Shown: positions 8,846 to 16,765 of the stretch, piece after piece
Numbering within the stretch: position 1 is the first letter of the stretch
How the letters are laid out: each line of letters opens with the position of its first letter
Assembly (NCBI RefSeq): GCF_013328815.1
Contig: NZ_JABUHN010000004.1
Location: 307,115-371,114 of the forward strand
From: Tabrizicola fusiformis
GTDB taxonomy: Bacteria > Pseudomonadota > Alphaproteobacteria > Rhodobacterales > Rhodobacteraceae
Direction: 5' to 3'
Length of the DNA: 64,000 nt
The notes under the pieces: generated by a model
The model's input: the letters and a program-made list of their open reading frames with translations, nothing else
Told to the model about the DNA's origin: nothing
Databases searched by the model: none
Position numbers and translations under genes: made by a program

Positions 8846-9718
8846 ATGCTCAGCTTGCCCGACGCCTCCCATCCCGAAAGCGAAGCACCCGGCCTGCTGG
8901 CTGCGGCGCTCAGCGTGACGCGGCTGGATACGCTCTGGGCTGCTGATCTGCGGCTGGATGACGGCCCCGGCCTGCCCGCCCGGCTGCGGGGCGCCTGGGG
9001 GCAGCGGCTGCGGCTGCATGCGGCGGAAGGTTCGGATGAGGCGGAGCAGGCGCTGGAACTGTTCTTTCCCGAAAAGACCGCGGCGCCCGGCTTTGGCGGG
9101 GCACCGCCGCCCTACCGCTTTGCCGCCGCACAGGGACCCGCGGGGTTGTCGGTGACACTGGCCCTGATCGGCTTTGCCGGGCGCTGGCGTCAGGCGGCCT
9201 TCGATGCCCTGATCGCCGCGCTGAGCGAGCCGCCGGGTCTGGCCCTGCGTGATCGCAGCGGGCCTTCCGCCCGGCTGCGGCTGTTGCGCGCCGATTGGAC
9301 CAGGACCGAGGGCATCCGCCCCCTGCCCCCCGGCGACCGCGTGGTGCTGGAGTTTGCCACTCCGCTGCGGATCGGGCCGCGCGATGCGCTGGGGACGCGA
9401 TTTTCCGATGTGCTGGTCGGGCTGGCCGAGCGTGGGCGCGATATCGGCCCCTGGATCGGCCTGCGCTTCTGCCCTGATTTGAGCACCTGGAGAGATCGCG
9501 CCAATCAACTTCGCTACGACACCAAAGGGTTAAAGCCGGTGGTTTGGGAGAGCTGGTCCACGCGCAACGGCCGCGACAATGCGGCAGGCTATCTGGGGCG
9601 GCTGGTGATTTCGGGAGCGGATGGAGCGGTGATGGCGTTGCTGGCGGCGGGAACCATTCTGCATGCCGGACGCAGCCCGGGCAAAGGGTGCGGGCGCTAT
9701 CACCTGACTGTCACGTGA
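8846..9718 (+). CDS. cas6: Cas6 family pre-crRNA processing endoribonuclease
   Basis: A 290-residue RAMP endoribonuclease that should cut the array transcript at the base of the repeat hairpin to leave the 8-nt handle. PF10040-like features appear in order: LPARLRGAWGQRLR near residue 47, a VLEFATPLRIG strand in the middle, and a C-terminal glycine-rich loop, HAGRSPGKGCGRYHL. The reading frame is open back through the array, but the first ATG past the degenerate repeat is at 8846 and fits the usual family length. No clear Shine-Dalgarno is seen. It lies 40 bp downstream of array 2 on the same strand, so it may be carried on the pre-crRNA transcript. Confidence 0.85.
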   Translation: MLSLPDASHPESEAPGLLAAALSVTRLDTLWAADLRLDDGPGLPARLRGAWGQRLRLHAAEGSDEAEQALELFFPEKTAAPGFGGAPPPYRFAAAQGPAGLSVTLALIGFAGRWRQAAFDALIAALSEPPGLALRDRSGPSARLRLLRADWTRTEGIRPLPPGDRVVLEFATPLRIGPRDALGTRFSDVLVGLAERGRDIGPWIGLRFCPDLSTWRDRANQLRYDTKGLKPVVWESWSTRNGRDNAAGYLGRLVISGADGAVMALLAAGTILHAGRSPGKGCGRYHLTVT

Positions 9719-9895
9719 TCCCGATTATCGGCAAGTCCGGAACTGGTCATCATTGCTCAACATCTGTGTAAGACCCCATACATATGCGTTTTGGTCTGAT
9801 CGGGCAGATCGGGCGCACCGGCGGTTTTCAGGCTCGTGAGCCGGAATTTCCCCGGAAATCGGACGCTTTGTGCAGGGCTGACCTGCGCGCCTTGG

Positions 9896-10315
9896 CTATG
9901 GCAGCGCCGATGCGCCACGCTCCCGTCGCCATTTGGCCCATCGCCTGCGCTGGGCGGCCGCGATCCTGGCCTTTCCTGCCAGGCTGCGCGGCCCGGTGGA
10001 GAGACCACCGTGCAGGCGGCAGCGGAATCTGCCCGGCACGACCTTGCGACTGCAGGCCCTTCCCCGGCGGGTCCTCGCGCCGCAGCAGGGACGAAGCCGG
10101 ACCGGAAGCGCGCGACCGTCATCCGCCAATCCGCGGGCGCGCATGGCTTTGCAGAAGGTGTCAACGCAGTTGTGGCAAACCGGGCGGTAGTCGGGGTGCA
10201 AGTTCTGCACCGCCGGACAGGCGCGGGACGGGGGGCATATGCTGCGAAGCCAGCGCCTGATCTCTTCGGCATGGCGCTGTGCGATATCCTCAGTGTTTCT
10301 TGATGAACGTCCCAT
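9896..10315 (-). CDS. HGGxSTGP-motif, cysteine-rich hypothetical protein of mobile elements
   Basis: A 139-residue basic protein. Its C-terminal half carries CCGARTRRGRACSRKV, then HGGLSTGPRSLAGKARIAAA and a tail rich in Arg and Trp. This HGGxSTGPRT motif is familiar from small proteins on alphaproteobacterial integrated elements, of unknown function. The N-terminal half has further Cys pairs (CPAV, CHNCVDTFC), suggesting metal binding. The start at 10315 is chosen because GGAGG sits about 8 bp upstream. It is the distal gene of the minus-strand module led by the integrase at 12466-13644. The 177 bp between it and cas6 show no gene. Confidence 0.6.
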   Translation of the reverse strand: MGRSSRNTEDIAQRHAEEIRRWLRSICPPSRACPAVQNLHPDYRPVCHNCVDTFCKAMRARGLADDGRALPVRLRPCCGARTRRGRACSRKVVPGRFRCRLHGGLSTGPRSLAGKARIAAAQRRRWAKWRRERGASALP

Positions 10316-10396
10316 TGTTACATCCTCCTGACGGCCTAGAAACGGAAGCGGCAGATATCCGCGCCGGACGGACCGGCAGCCACTTCGCAACTGGTG

Positions 10397-11239
10397 CTAC
10401 TGGGCCGCCCTCCGCGCAGAGGGGCAGATGCGCTTGCTGCTGCGCCCGCCTGGAGCCGCCTTGTCCTCCTGAATCCGCCGCTTCAGCTCGTTTGCGATGT
10501 AGAAGCGGTCCTTGCGGCACGGGCTGCCCTCGATCCGGCCTTGGGCGATGTCGTAGCGCCCGTCCGGTTGATCGCCGCCGAAGGACTCGCCGCGGACTGG
10601 CTTGCGATTGTTGGGAACCGCAAGTCCGCGCAGGATCAGCCCGGATGGCTCGCCCTTGCCGAGATAGGACGCGAGGAAATAGCCGCGTCGCTTTGGTCGG
10701 GTATCATTGGCCAGATGCCATGACCCAAGCACGCTGCAGGCAAACTCGCCCTCGCTGTGCTGAGACAGGCGCCGCTTTCGCGGCTGAGCCGGTTCACCGG
10801 TCAGATGCGCCACGAATCCGGTCAATGCCGGATGCAGATGCGGTGGCACATGGCAGCCAAAGTGCCAGTGTTCGCCGGAGGTGTCGGCATGTTCGCGCAC
10901 CCAGATGTAGAACAGCGGGAGACCCTGGCGACGCAACCATTTCCGCAGGCGCTCTACCAGATGTCCGATGCGACCTGGCGTCGGAAGCACCCGCAACGGA
11001 TGAACGTCGCCGTCGCAGAAGAGACTGGTCCATCGCACCGTTAGAAGGGTGTTGAGGGCGGCTCCATGCGCGGCAGCGACGGCGGCGGCCTCGATGAAGC
11101 GCGCCTGCGTCCCGATCGGCAAGCCGGTGGTCGCCTTCGGCGGCTGCGCCTGGCGGCCATACGAAGATAGCGACGCGGGGGCCTTTCCATAGGGCGGGTT
11201 CCGTAAATCGGGCCTTCCGAGGGGGAGAGAAAGTTGCAT
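10397..11239 (-). CDS. Putative HUH-type Rep-like endonuclease of the integrated element
   Basis: A 280-residue protein with motifs in the order of rolling-circle Rep/HUH nucleases. LLTVRWTSLF comes first, then EHWHFGCHVPP, with closely spaced histidines like the metal-binding HUH motif. A YFLASYLGKG follows, with Tyr and downstream Lys like motif 3. If correct it would nick DNA to start replication or mobilisation of this element. The start at 11239 has AGAGG upstream; the longer frame to 11380 runs into the next gene. Assignment is by motif only; an unrelated protein with chance His spacing cannot be excluded. Confidence 0.4.
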   Translation of the reverse strand: MQLSLPLGRPDLRNPPYGKAPASLSSYGRQAQPPKATTGLPIGTQARFIEAAAVAAAHGAALNTLLTVRWTSLFCDGDVHPLRVLPTPGRIGHLVERLRKWLRRQGLPLFYIWVREHADTSGEHWHFGCHVPPHLHPALTGFVAHLTGEPAQPRKRRLSQHSEGEFACSVLGSWHLANDTRPKRRGYFLASYLGKGEPSGLILRGLAVPNNRKPVRGESFGGDQPDGRYDIAQGRIEGSPCRKDRFYIANELKRRIQEDKAAPGGRSSKRICPSARRAAQ

Positions 11240-11376
11240 CGTGCGACCTCTGGGATGTCGGGCAGGGCATGACTGTTTCGTCCCCGACCGAGAGGGGCTC
11301 GGGCGGGGTACATGGAAGGTGCGGCTGAGAAGGGTTTGGACCGGCGGGGCGCACTCTCTCTTTGCAGCGCCGGTGA

Positions 11377-11613
11377 TCAACCCGAAGCGCGGGCAGCCTT
11401 GGCTTTGTCGATCACGGCCAGAATTTCAGACAGCGGCCAGCGCGACAAACCACCCAGTTTGACCGGGCGCGGCACGGTATGATCAGCCACCCGACGCCAA
11501 AAGGTAGGGACACTGAGCTGCAGCAAGGCTGCGGCCTCGCGCACGGTCAGAAGGGGGTCTATCCCCGCTTCAGGAATGGCTCCGAGGCTTGGGGGAAAGG
11601 GTCTGCTTTGCAT
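11377..11613 (-). CDS. AlpA-like excisionase/regulator (MerR-type HTH)
   Basis: A 78-residue protein with LLTVREAAALLQLSVPTFWRRV followed by VKLGGLSRWPLSEILAVI. This is the helix-turn-helix plus wing of AlpA/excisionase-type proteins that control phage or island excision. The start at 11613 is chosen from the GGAG about 10 bp upstream and the usual family length. It sits between the Rep-like gene and the integrase-side genes, as expected for a directionality factor. Confidence 0.7.
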   Translation of the reverse strand: MQSRPFPPSLGAIPEAGIDPLLTVREAAALLQLSVPTFWRRVADHTVPRPVKLGGLSRWPLSEILAVIDKAKAARASG

Positions 11614-11689
11614 CGATCCAGCTCCATGCGGAATGAGTCTGATCGAGACATGCATGATTTGACCTGGGACATTGGCCGGTATGTCCCAA

Positions 11690-12469
11690 CTATTTTTTCC
11701 GGCTTCTCTGCCAGAGTTTTCGGTTTGCATTAGCGCTGACGCCCAGTCCTTCCCGGTACGCAATCTCTGCCGCCCTAGCCGTGCTGTGGCCAGATTCGAC
11801 CAGCTCCTCCATCCGTTTCAGCCGTTCCCTGTTGCTTGCCGAGTTATTCTGGCGGGTCCTTTCGGCGCCTTGTCTGGCGGCAGTGATCACCTTGGCACCT
11901 CGCACGGCATCGCACTCGATCACCTTGCCATGGGCGGCCTGAGCCATTGCTCCGGCGCGCAAGGCCAATCCCGCGATATCCGCAAGCACCTCGGTCAGCC
12001 AACACCGATCCTCGGCGTCGTCCAGTTGCAGGATCATCGCCTGACTGTTCCGTTCGATCTCGTCTAGAAGGTCAAGCGCATCGCGGGCGTGCTGTCTGCG
12101 CGAGAGAGAGACAGCCCCCTTCGTGACTTCGGGTGCCCCGACAAGCGCTTCCATAAGACTGCGGACGTCAACGTGCAGCATTTGCCAGTTCTGCCCGGCA
12201 TCTTCCGGCGCACCCCGAACCGAAGCCTCCAACTCGCCAAGGAGCAGGATCTTCGCAGCGCCCGCCCGCAGGTCTGTCCCTAACTCGGCGGGATGCCTGT
12301 GCCGGGTCTGTGTTTCGGTACCGTTGACCTCTGTAGTCGTCGGAACAATTCGCTTTAGGGCTTCAAGCAATGCCACCCGTTCGGCCGGCGGATAGGACAG
12401 CATGCGGCCCGACAGGGCGTCCCAGTCTTGGGCACGAACAAGGCCCAGCCACTCGGGTTCTGGTGTCAT
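11690..12469 (-). CDS. Hypothetical protein of the integrase module
   Basis: A 259-residue soluble protein I do not recognise. It is Ala-, Glu- and Leu-rich and probably mostly helical. The C-terminus (NRERLKRMEELVESGHSTARAAEIAYREGLGV) looks like a helix-turn-helix, so DNA binding is possible. Its ATG overlaps the integrase stop by 4 bp, so the two are translationally coupled. That coupling suggests a role in the life cycle of the element. Confidence 0.6.
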   Translation of the reverse strand: MTPEPEWLGLVRAQDWDALSGRMLSYPPAERVALLEALKRIVPTTTEVNGTETQTRHRHPAELGTDLRAGAAKILLLGELEASVRGAPEDAGQNWQMLHVDVRSLMEALVGAPEVTKGAVSLSRRQHARDALDLLDEIERNSQAMILQLDDAEDRCWLTEVLADIAGLALRAGAMAQAAHGKVIECDAVRGAKVITAARQGAERTRQNNSASNRERLKRMEELVESGHSTARAAEIAYREGLGVSANANRKLWQRSRKK

Positions 12470-13644
12470 CTATTGCCTCCAGAACCGGCCAAATGCGCGG
12501 CCCAGCGCTCCAGAAGAACGCGCCGCTGTTCAAGGAAATCGGTCCGGCGATAAGCCCGTTCGACCAGACCACCGACAGCATGGCCCAGCATGGTCTCGGC
12601 CACCTCATGCGGCGCCTCGGTCGCTTCTGCCAGCCAGTCGCGCAGGCTTGAGCGGAACCCATGCGGACGCGCCGCCATCTGCCGCCGCTCCATCAGCCGC
12701 GACATGGTGGCATCCGAGATCACACCTTTGCGCTGGCTGGGGAAGAGGAAGCCCTCCCGCGCCAATGGCAGCGCCTGCCGGATGATCCGCTGCGCTTCAC
12801 TTGACAGCGGCACCCGGAAGTCGGGCGTAGCATCGCGCCGCCCTTTCATCCTGTCCCCCGGAATCGTCCAGACATCGTCCGCAATCTGCTCCAGCCGCAA
12901 GAACCGCAGCGGAGCCGATCGCACCCCGGTCAGCATCAGCAGCCGCAGCGCCAGATGGGTGATCGAGCCATCAACGAGGCTGGCGTAGAACTCCGGCACC
13001 TCTGCCCAAGGCAGCGAGGGAACGTTCTGCACCTTGTGGCGCTGCTTGCCCAAGAGAGCCTTGGCCTTGTCCACGGCCTGAAGATCAACATCCAGCCCAA
13101 GGGCTGCGGCATGCTTCAGACAAATCCCCAAGCGGTTCAGCGCCTTCTTGGCCGTATCGGCTTTGGCATGCCAGATCGGCGCCAGGACATCACGGATATC
13201 CGTCTGATCGATTTCTGACACGGGCACCCGGCCGAGTTTTGGCAGGACATAGAGCTTCAGCGGCGAGAACCAGCGGCCAGCCTCTCCGTCCTCCTTCAGC
13301 TCCGCCTTGCGGCTTTCGAAGGCGTCTGCCGCAATGTCCTGCAGAACATGCAGGTTGCGCGCGGCCAACCTCCGCTCACGCTCGCGCTGCTTGATCGGAT
13401 CAACATCTTGAGCCGAAACTGCACGCCACTTCGCCGCCGCCAAGCGCGCATCCTTCAGCGAAACCGACGACAGGGCGCCCAGCCCCATCTCGCGCCGTCG
13501 CCCATGCACAGTGACCCGCAGCACCCATTGCCCGCCACCATCTTCACGCTTGAACAGCCAAAGCCCGCCACCGTCGGAGTACTTCCCCGCAGGGACCGAC
13601 CTGACCTCAACTGCCGTCAACTTGTTCAGAGCACGCGCGGCCAA
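12466..13644 (-). CDS. Tyrosine recombinase/integrase, P4-like
   Basis: A 392-residue integrase. The N-terminus has the P4-type arm domain (YSDGGGLWLFKRED...WVLRVTVHGRRREMGLG). The catalytic domain shows Arg in TGVRSAPLRFLRL, HxxR in RPHGFRSSLRDW, His in LGHAVGGLVERAY and Tyr in the same segment (AYRRTDF). It would integrate and excise the module to its left by recombination at an att site. It is the first gene of the minus-strand module. The next gene to the right belongs to a chromosomal-type ABC operon, so the island boundary should lie just right of 13644. Confidence 0.9.
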   Translation of the reverse strand: MAARALNKLTAVEVRSVPAGKYSDGGGLWLFKREDGGGQWVLRVTVHGRRREMGLGALSSVSLKDARLAAAKWRAVSAQDVDPIKQRERERRLAARNLHVLQDIAADAFESRKAELKEDGEAGRWFSPLKLYVLPKLGRVPVSEIDQTDIRDVLAPIWHAKADTAKKALNRLGICLKHAAALGLDVDLQAVDKAKALLGKQRHKVQNVPSLPWAEVPEFYASLVDGSITHLALRLLMLTGVRSAPLRFLRLEQIADDVWTIPGDRMKGRRDATPDFRVPLSSEAQRIIRQALPLAREGFLFPSQRKGVISDATMSRLMERRQMAARPHGFRSSLRDWLAEATEAPHEVAETMLGHAVGGLVERAYRRTDFLEQRRVLLERWAAHLAGSGGNR

Positions 13645-13892
13645 TCTGATCCACCTTTCAATCCACCCCTAAATCTAGCATGACATGATCCAACCTGAAA
13701 CCATCTGATACGGAATTTGTCAGCAAACATTTGAAATAGATAAGTAAAAATTCTCTCGTGCGACAGGGTGATATGCCAATTTATCCGGATATAGAAAAAT
13801 GCACGGCCCTCTTGCAGCACCACCCCTCCCCCTACATCTGGTTGTGCCTTGCGAATTGCGGGCGGTATTCTGTCCTGCTTTAACACAAGACG
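13645..13892. other. AT-richer gap at the probable island boundary
   Basis: About 250 bp between the integrase start and the ABC operon terminator, holding no convincing gene. It is clearly richer in A+T than its surroundings (for example AAATAGATAAGTAAAAATTC around 13733-13752). It should contain the integrase promoter and, if the island is complete, one att site. No tRNA is present and I could not identify a direct repeat by eye. Confidence 0.45.
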
Positions 13893-13918
13893 AAACGGAC
13901 CGCGGTTGCGGTCCGTTT
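13893..13918 (-). terminator. Hairpin terminator of the ABC transporter operon
   Basis: AAACGGACCGC and GCGGTCCGTTT form a perfect 11-bp stem with loop GGTT, ending in a T run on the plus strand and only a short one on the minus strand. It sits 29 bp past the stop of the minus-strand ABC operon. Confidence 0.7.
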
Positions 13919-13947
13919 TGGGCTGGTTTCGGGGCCTTGGCCGGGGA

Positions 13948-15009
13948 TCAGCCCGGCACGAAGATCACGTCGCGGGCGGCGAAGCTGATCTCGGTGGGGC
14001 TGCCAAGCGGCGGTGGCGGCTGGTCGGGGCGGTTGAAGGTGTCGAGTGCGACCACCGTATCGGCCACCCGCAGCCGGAGCCGGATCACCGAGCCGAGGAA
14101 ATGCACCGCGTCGATCGTGGCGGGCAGCACCACGTCGCTGCCTTCGCTGCGGCCAAGGTGGATCGCCTCGGGGCGCAACGCCACGGTGACCGTATCGCCC
14201 TTGGCTGCGCCGCCCAGATCGCGGCCAATCCGCAGCCCCTGCCCCGCGATAGTCAGTTCCCCGGTCGCGGGCGCCTCGACCACGGCCGGGAACATGTTCA
14301 GCGTGCCGACGAAACCCGCAACAAAGCGGGTGCGCGGGTTGTTGTAAATCTCGAACGGGGCGCCGGCCTGTTCGGCGATGCCGCCGTTCATCACCACGAT
14401 ACGGTCAGACACCGACATCGCCTCTTCCTGATCATGGGTCACGAAGATGGTGGTGATACCCAGTTCGCGCTGGATGTCGCGGATTTCGTTGCGCAGAGAG
14501 ACCCGCACCTTGGCATCCAGTGCCGAAAGCGGCTCATCCAGCAAGAGAACGCGGGGGCGCGGCGCCAGTGCGCGGGCCAGGGCCACGCGCTGTTGCTGGC
14601 CACCCGAAAGCTGGAACGGATAGGAGGGCCCCTTGTCGGGCAGGCCGATCAGGCGCAGCATCTCGGTGACGCGGGCGTTGCGTTCGTCCTTGGGCACGCC
14701 TTTGACCCTGAGCCCGAAGGCCACGTTGTCGGCCACGGTCATGTTGGGAAACAGCGCATAAGCCTGAAACATCATGCCGATGGCGCGCTGGTTCGGGCGC
14801 TGGCCCGTCACATCCTGCCCGTCGATGCGGATTTGCCCCGAGGTCGGCGTCTCGAACCCCGCCACCATGCGCAGCACGGTGGTCTTGCCGCAGCCCGAGG
14901 GGCCAAGCAGCGAGATGAACTCGCCCTTCTCGATGCCGAGGTTGAAATCCTTGACCACACGGTTGGAACCAAAGGTCTTTTCAAGGTTGGTCAGGTCCAG
15001 AAAGGCCAT
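13948..15009 (-). CDS. ABC importer ATP-binding protein, PotA/FbpC-type
   Basis: A 353-residue ATPase that powers uptake by the two permeases encoded upstream. Walker A is at residues 36-44 (GPSGCGKTT), the ABC signature LSGGQQQR at 134-141, Walker B LLLDEP at 155-160 and the switch His in FVTHDQEEA. The last ~80 residues look like the TOBE domain of PotA/UgpC-type ATPases. It is fourth and last of a binding protein - permease - permease - ATPase operon; its start overlaps the permease stop. The substrate is not fixed by the sequence: polyamine, iron and phosphonate importers share this layout. Confidence 0.9.
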   Translation of the reverse strand: MAFLDLTNLEKTFGSNRVVKDFNLGIEKGEFISLLGPSGCGKTTVLRMVAGFETPTSGQIRIDGQDVTGQRPNQRAIGMMFQAYALFPNMTVADNVAFGLRVKGVPKDERNARVTEMLRLIGLPDKGPSYPFQLSGGQQQRVALARALAPRPRVLLLDEPLSALDAKVRVSLRNEIRDIQRELGITTIFVTHDQEEAMSVSDRIVVMNGGIAEQAGAPFEIYNNPRTRFVAGFVGTLNMFPAVVEAPATGELTIAGQGLRIGRDLGGAAKGDTVTVALRPEAIHLGRSEGSDVVLPATIDAVHFLGSVIRLRLRVADTVVALDTFNRPDQPPPPLGSPTEISFAARDVIFVPG

Positions 15010-15800
15010 CAGGCTTTCGCCCTTTCATGTTTCGAGAAGCGGGTGACAAGCTGGATCAGCCCCATGCAGGCCCAGGTGATGGCAAAGGCGATCACCGCAA
15101 GGGCGGGCGGCTCATAGGCGCGGTTGGCCCCCAGAAGCTGCATGAAGGGGCCGAAGGCCGGGCGGTTCAGCAGGGCGGCCATGGTGAATTCACCGATGAC
15201 GATGGCAAGGGTCAGGAAAGCGCCCGACAGCACGGCCACCAGCACATTGGGCAGGATGATCCGCGCCAGAATGGTGAACCAGCCGGCGCCAAGGCTTTGC
15301 GCCGCCTCGGTCAGGGTGGCCACGTCGATGGTGCGAAGGCCCGTGTCCACGGCGCGATACATATAGGGCAGCGCCAGCGTGGCATAACCCATGGTCAGAA
15401 GGATGTCGGTGCCGAAGGCCGAGCCGGTCAGCGGCAGGAAGGACGAGGTGTTGTAAAGCCGGATATAGCCGAAGACGATGACGATGGCCGGAATGACCAG
15501 CGGCAGAAGGGTGATGAACTCGATCACCGGGCGGGCCTGCGGCAGTTTCAGCCGCACCCAATAGGCGGTCGGCACCACGAGCAGAACACCGAACACGATG
15601 GTCGCGGCGGCCAGCGTGAGAGAATAGCCGAAGGTGGCCCAGAAGGTCGGGTCTTCAAACACCTTCATATAGGCGTCAAAGGAATAGACGCCGCGCCGCA
15701 TCTTCAGGCTGAACTCGGTCATGCCGGCCAGCGGCAACAGGAAATAGAGGCAGCCCAGCAGCAGCGCCGCCCAGGCAAAAATCCGGGTCATTTCAGCCAC
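15009..15800 (-). CDS. ABC importer permease, PotC-like
   Basis: A 263-residue inner-membrane permease with a hydrophobic N-terminal segment (FAWAALLLGCLYFLLPL) and several further membrane spans. The EAA loop (TEAAQSLGAGWFTILARIILP) docks the ATPase. Length and layout fit PotC-type subunits. It overlaps the upstream permease by 13 bp and the ATPase gene by 1 bp. Confidence 0.88.
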   Translation of the reverse strand: MAEMTRIFAWAALLLGCLYFLLPLAGMTEFSLKMRRGVYSFDAYMKVFEDPTFWATFGYSLTLAAATIVFGVLLVVPTAYWVRLKLPQARPVIEFITLLPLVIPAIVIVFGYIRLYNTSSFLPLTGSAFGTDILLTMGYATLALPYMYRAVDTGLRTIDVATLTEAAQSLGAGWFTILARIILPNVLVAVLSGAFLTLAIVIGEFTMAALLNRPAFGPFMQLLGANRAYEPPALAVIAFAITWACMGLIQLVTRFSKHERAKA

Positions 15801-16666
15801 CTCTCCGAGCGGGTTCGCAGCACGATATAGGTGACATTGGCCAGCCCGGTGATCACGATCATCCCGAAGGCCAGCGCATAGCCAAGGTTCGGATTGCCCA
15901 GAACGTCACCGCGGATCTGGGCAAACAGCTTGATCGGCACGATGTTCAACTGCGGCCCGGTCAGGGCAAAGGCCGTGGCGACCGCCCCGAAGGAATTGGC
16001 GAACAAGAGCGCGAATGTGCCCAGAAGCGAGGGGAACAGGATCGGAAACGCCACCATGCGCCAATATTGCGTCGCCGTGGCGCCCAGCACTTCGGCAGCC
16101 TCGCGCCATTCGCGTTTCAGCCCGTCAAGGGCCGGGATGATGATCAGGATCATCAGCGGAATCTGGAAGAAGAGATAGGTCACCACCAGCCCCCAGAAGG
16201 ACAGGAGGTTGAAGCCCATCGCGCGCAGGTTGATGCCGAATTCGGTCTTCAGCCACAGCGTCACCAGCCCGGCCGGGCCAAGCGTGGCGATGAAGGCAAA
16301 GGCCAGCGGCACCCCGGCAAAGTTGGATGCCACCCCCGAAAAGGTCAGGAGCGGGCCGCGAATGCCCTTGGGCAAGCCGCCGAACACCACCGCCGCAGCC
16401 ATGGCAAAGCCCACGGCGCAGCCCAGAAGTGCGGTGATCAGCGACAGTTTGATCGAGGTCCAATAGGCCGACCGGATGGAGTCGGTGTTCAGGTCGATCA
16501 GGTTTTGCAGGGTAAAACTGCCTTCGGGGGACTGGAAGGCGCCCAGCACGATCTTCATCGTCGGCAGGATCAGAAACAGCAGCGCGAACAGCACAAAAGG
16601 CAAAATGCCCAGCCATTCGACGGGCAATCGCAGTTTGGGCCGGTGGCGCGGGGGGGTGTCGGTCAT
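15788..16666 (-). CDS. ABC importer permease, PotB-like
   Basis: A 292-residue membrane protein with an N-terminal span (LGILPFVLFALLFLILP), a periplasmic loop and about five more spans. The EAA loop reads REAAEVLGATATQYWRMVAFPILFP. Partner of the PotC-like permease encoded next. It starts 100 bp after the binding-protein stop, and a stem-loop fills that gap. Confidence 0.88.
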   Translation of the reverse strand: MTDTPPRHRPKLRLPVEWLGILPFVLFALLFLILPTMKIVLGAFQSPEGSFTLQNLIDLNTDSIRSAYWTSIKLSLITALLGCAVGFAMAAAVVFGGLPKGIRGPLLTFSGVASNFAGVPLAFAFIATLGPAGLVTLWLKTEFGINLRAMGFNLLSFWGLVVTYLFFQIPLMILIIIPALDGLKREWREAAEVLGATATQYWRMVAFPILFPSLLGTFALLFANSFGAVATAFALTGPQLNIVPIKLFAQIRGDVLGNPNLGYALAFGMIVITGLANVTYIVLRTRSERWLK

Positions 16667-16720
16667 CGCTGTTCCTCGTCTGTCGGGCCTCCCGCGGCGT
16701 CTGGCGGCCAGGGTGAGGCG

Positions 16721-16750
16721 GCCCTGCCCCGGGCTGAACCGGGACAGGGC
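16721..16750 (-). promoter_or_regulatory. Intercistronic stem-loop after the binding-protein gene
   Basis: GCCCTGCCCCGG and CCGGGACAGGGC pair with one mismatch. In ABC operons such hairpins commonly sit after the binding-protein gene and raise its expression over the permeases by transcript stabilisation or partial termination. Lack of a T run argues against a full terminator. Confidence 0.5.
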
Positions 16751-16765
16751 GCTGGTCAGGTCAGA

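Noticed and set aside
7883..8846. Several long open frames on both strands through array 2, repeating MPGTPADWH-type peptides
   Set aside because: They are translations of the CRISPR repeat, whose period happens to keep frames open; they have no start signals or homology.
13626..13886. 86-codon minus-strand frame in the AT-rich gap
   Set aside because: Overlaps the integrase start, has no Shine-Dalgarno or recognisable family, and lies in probable boundary DNA.
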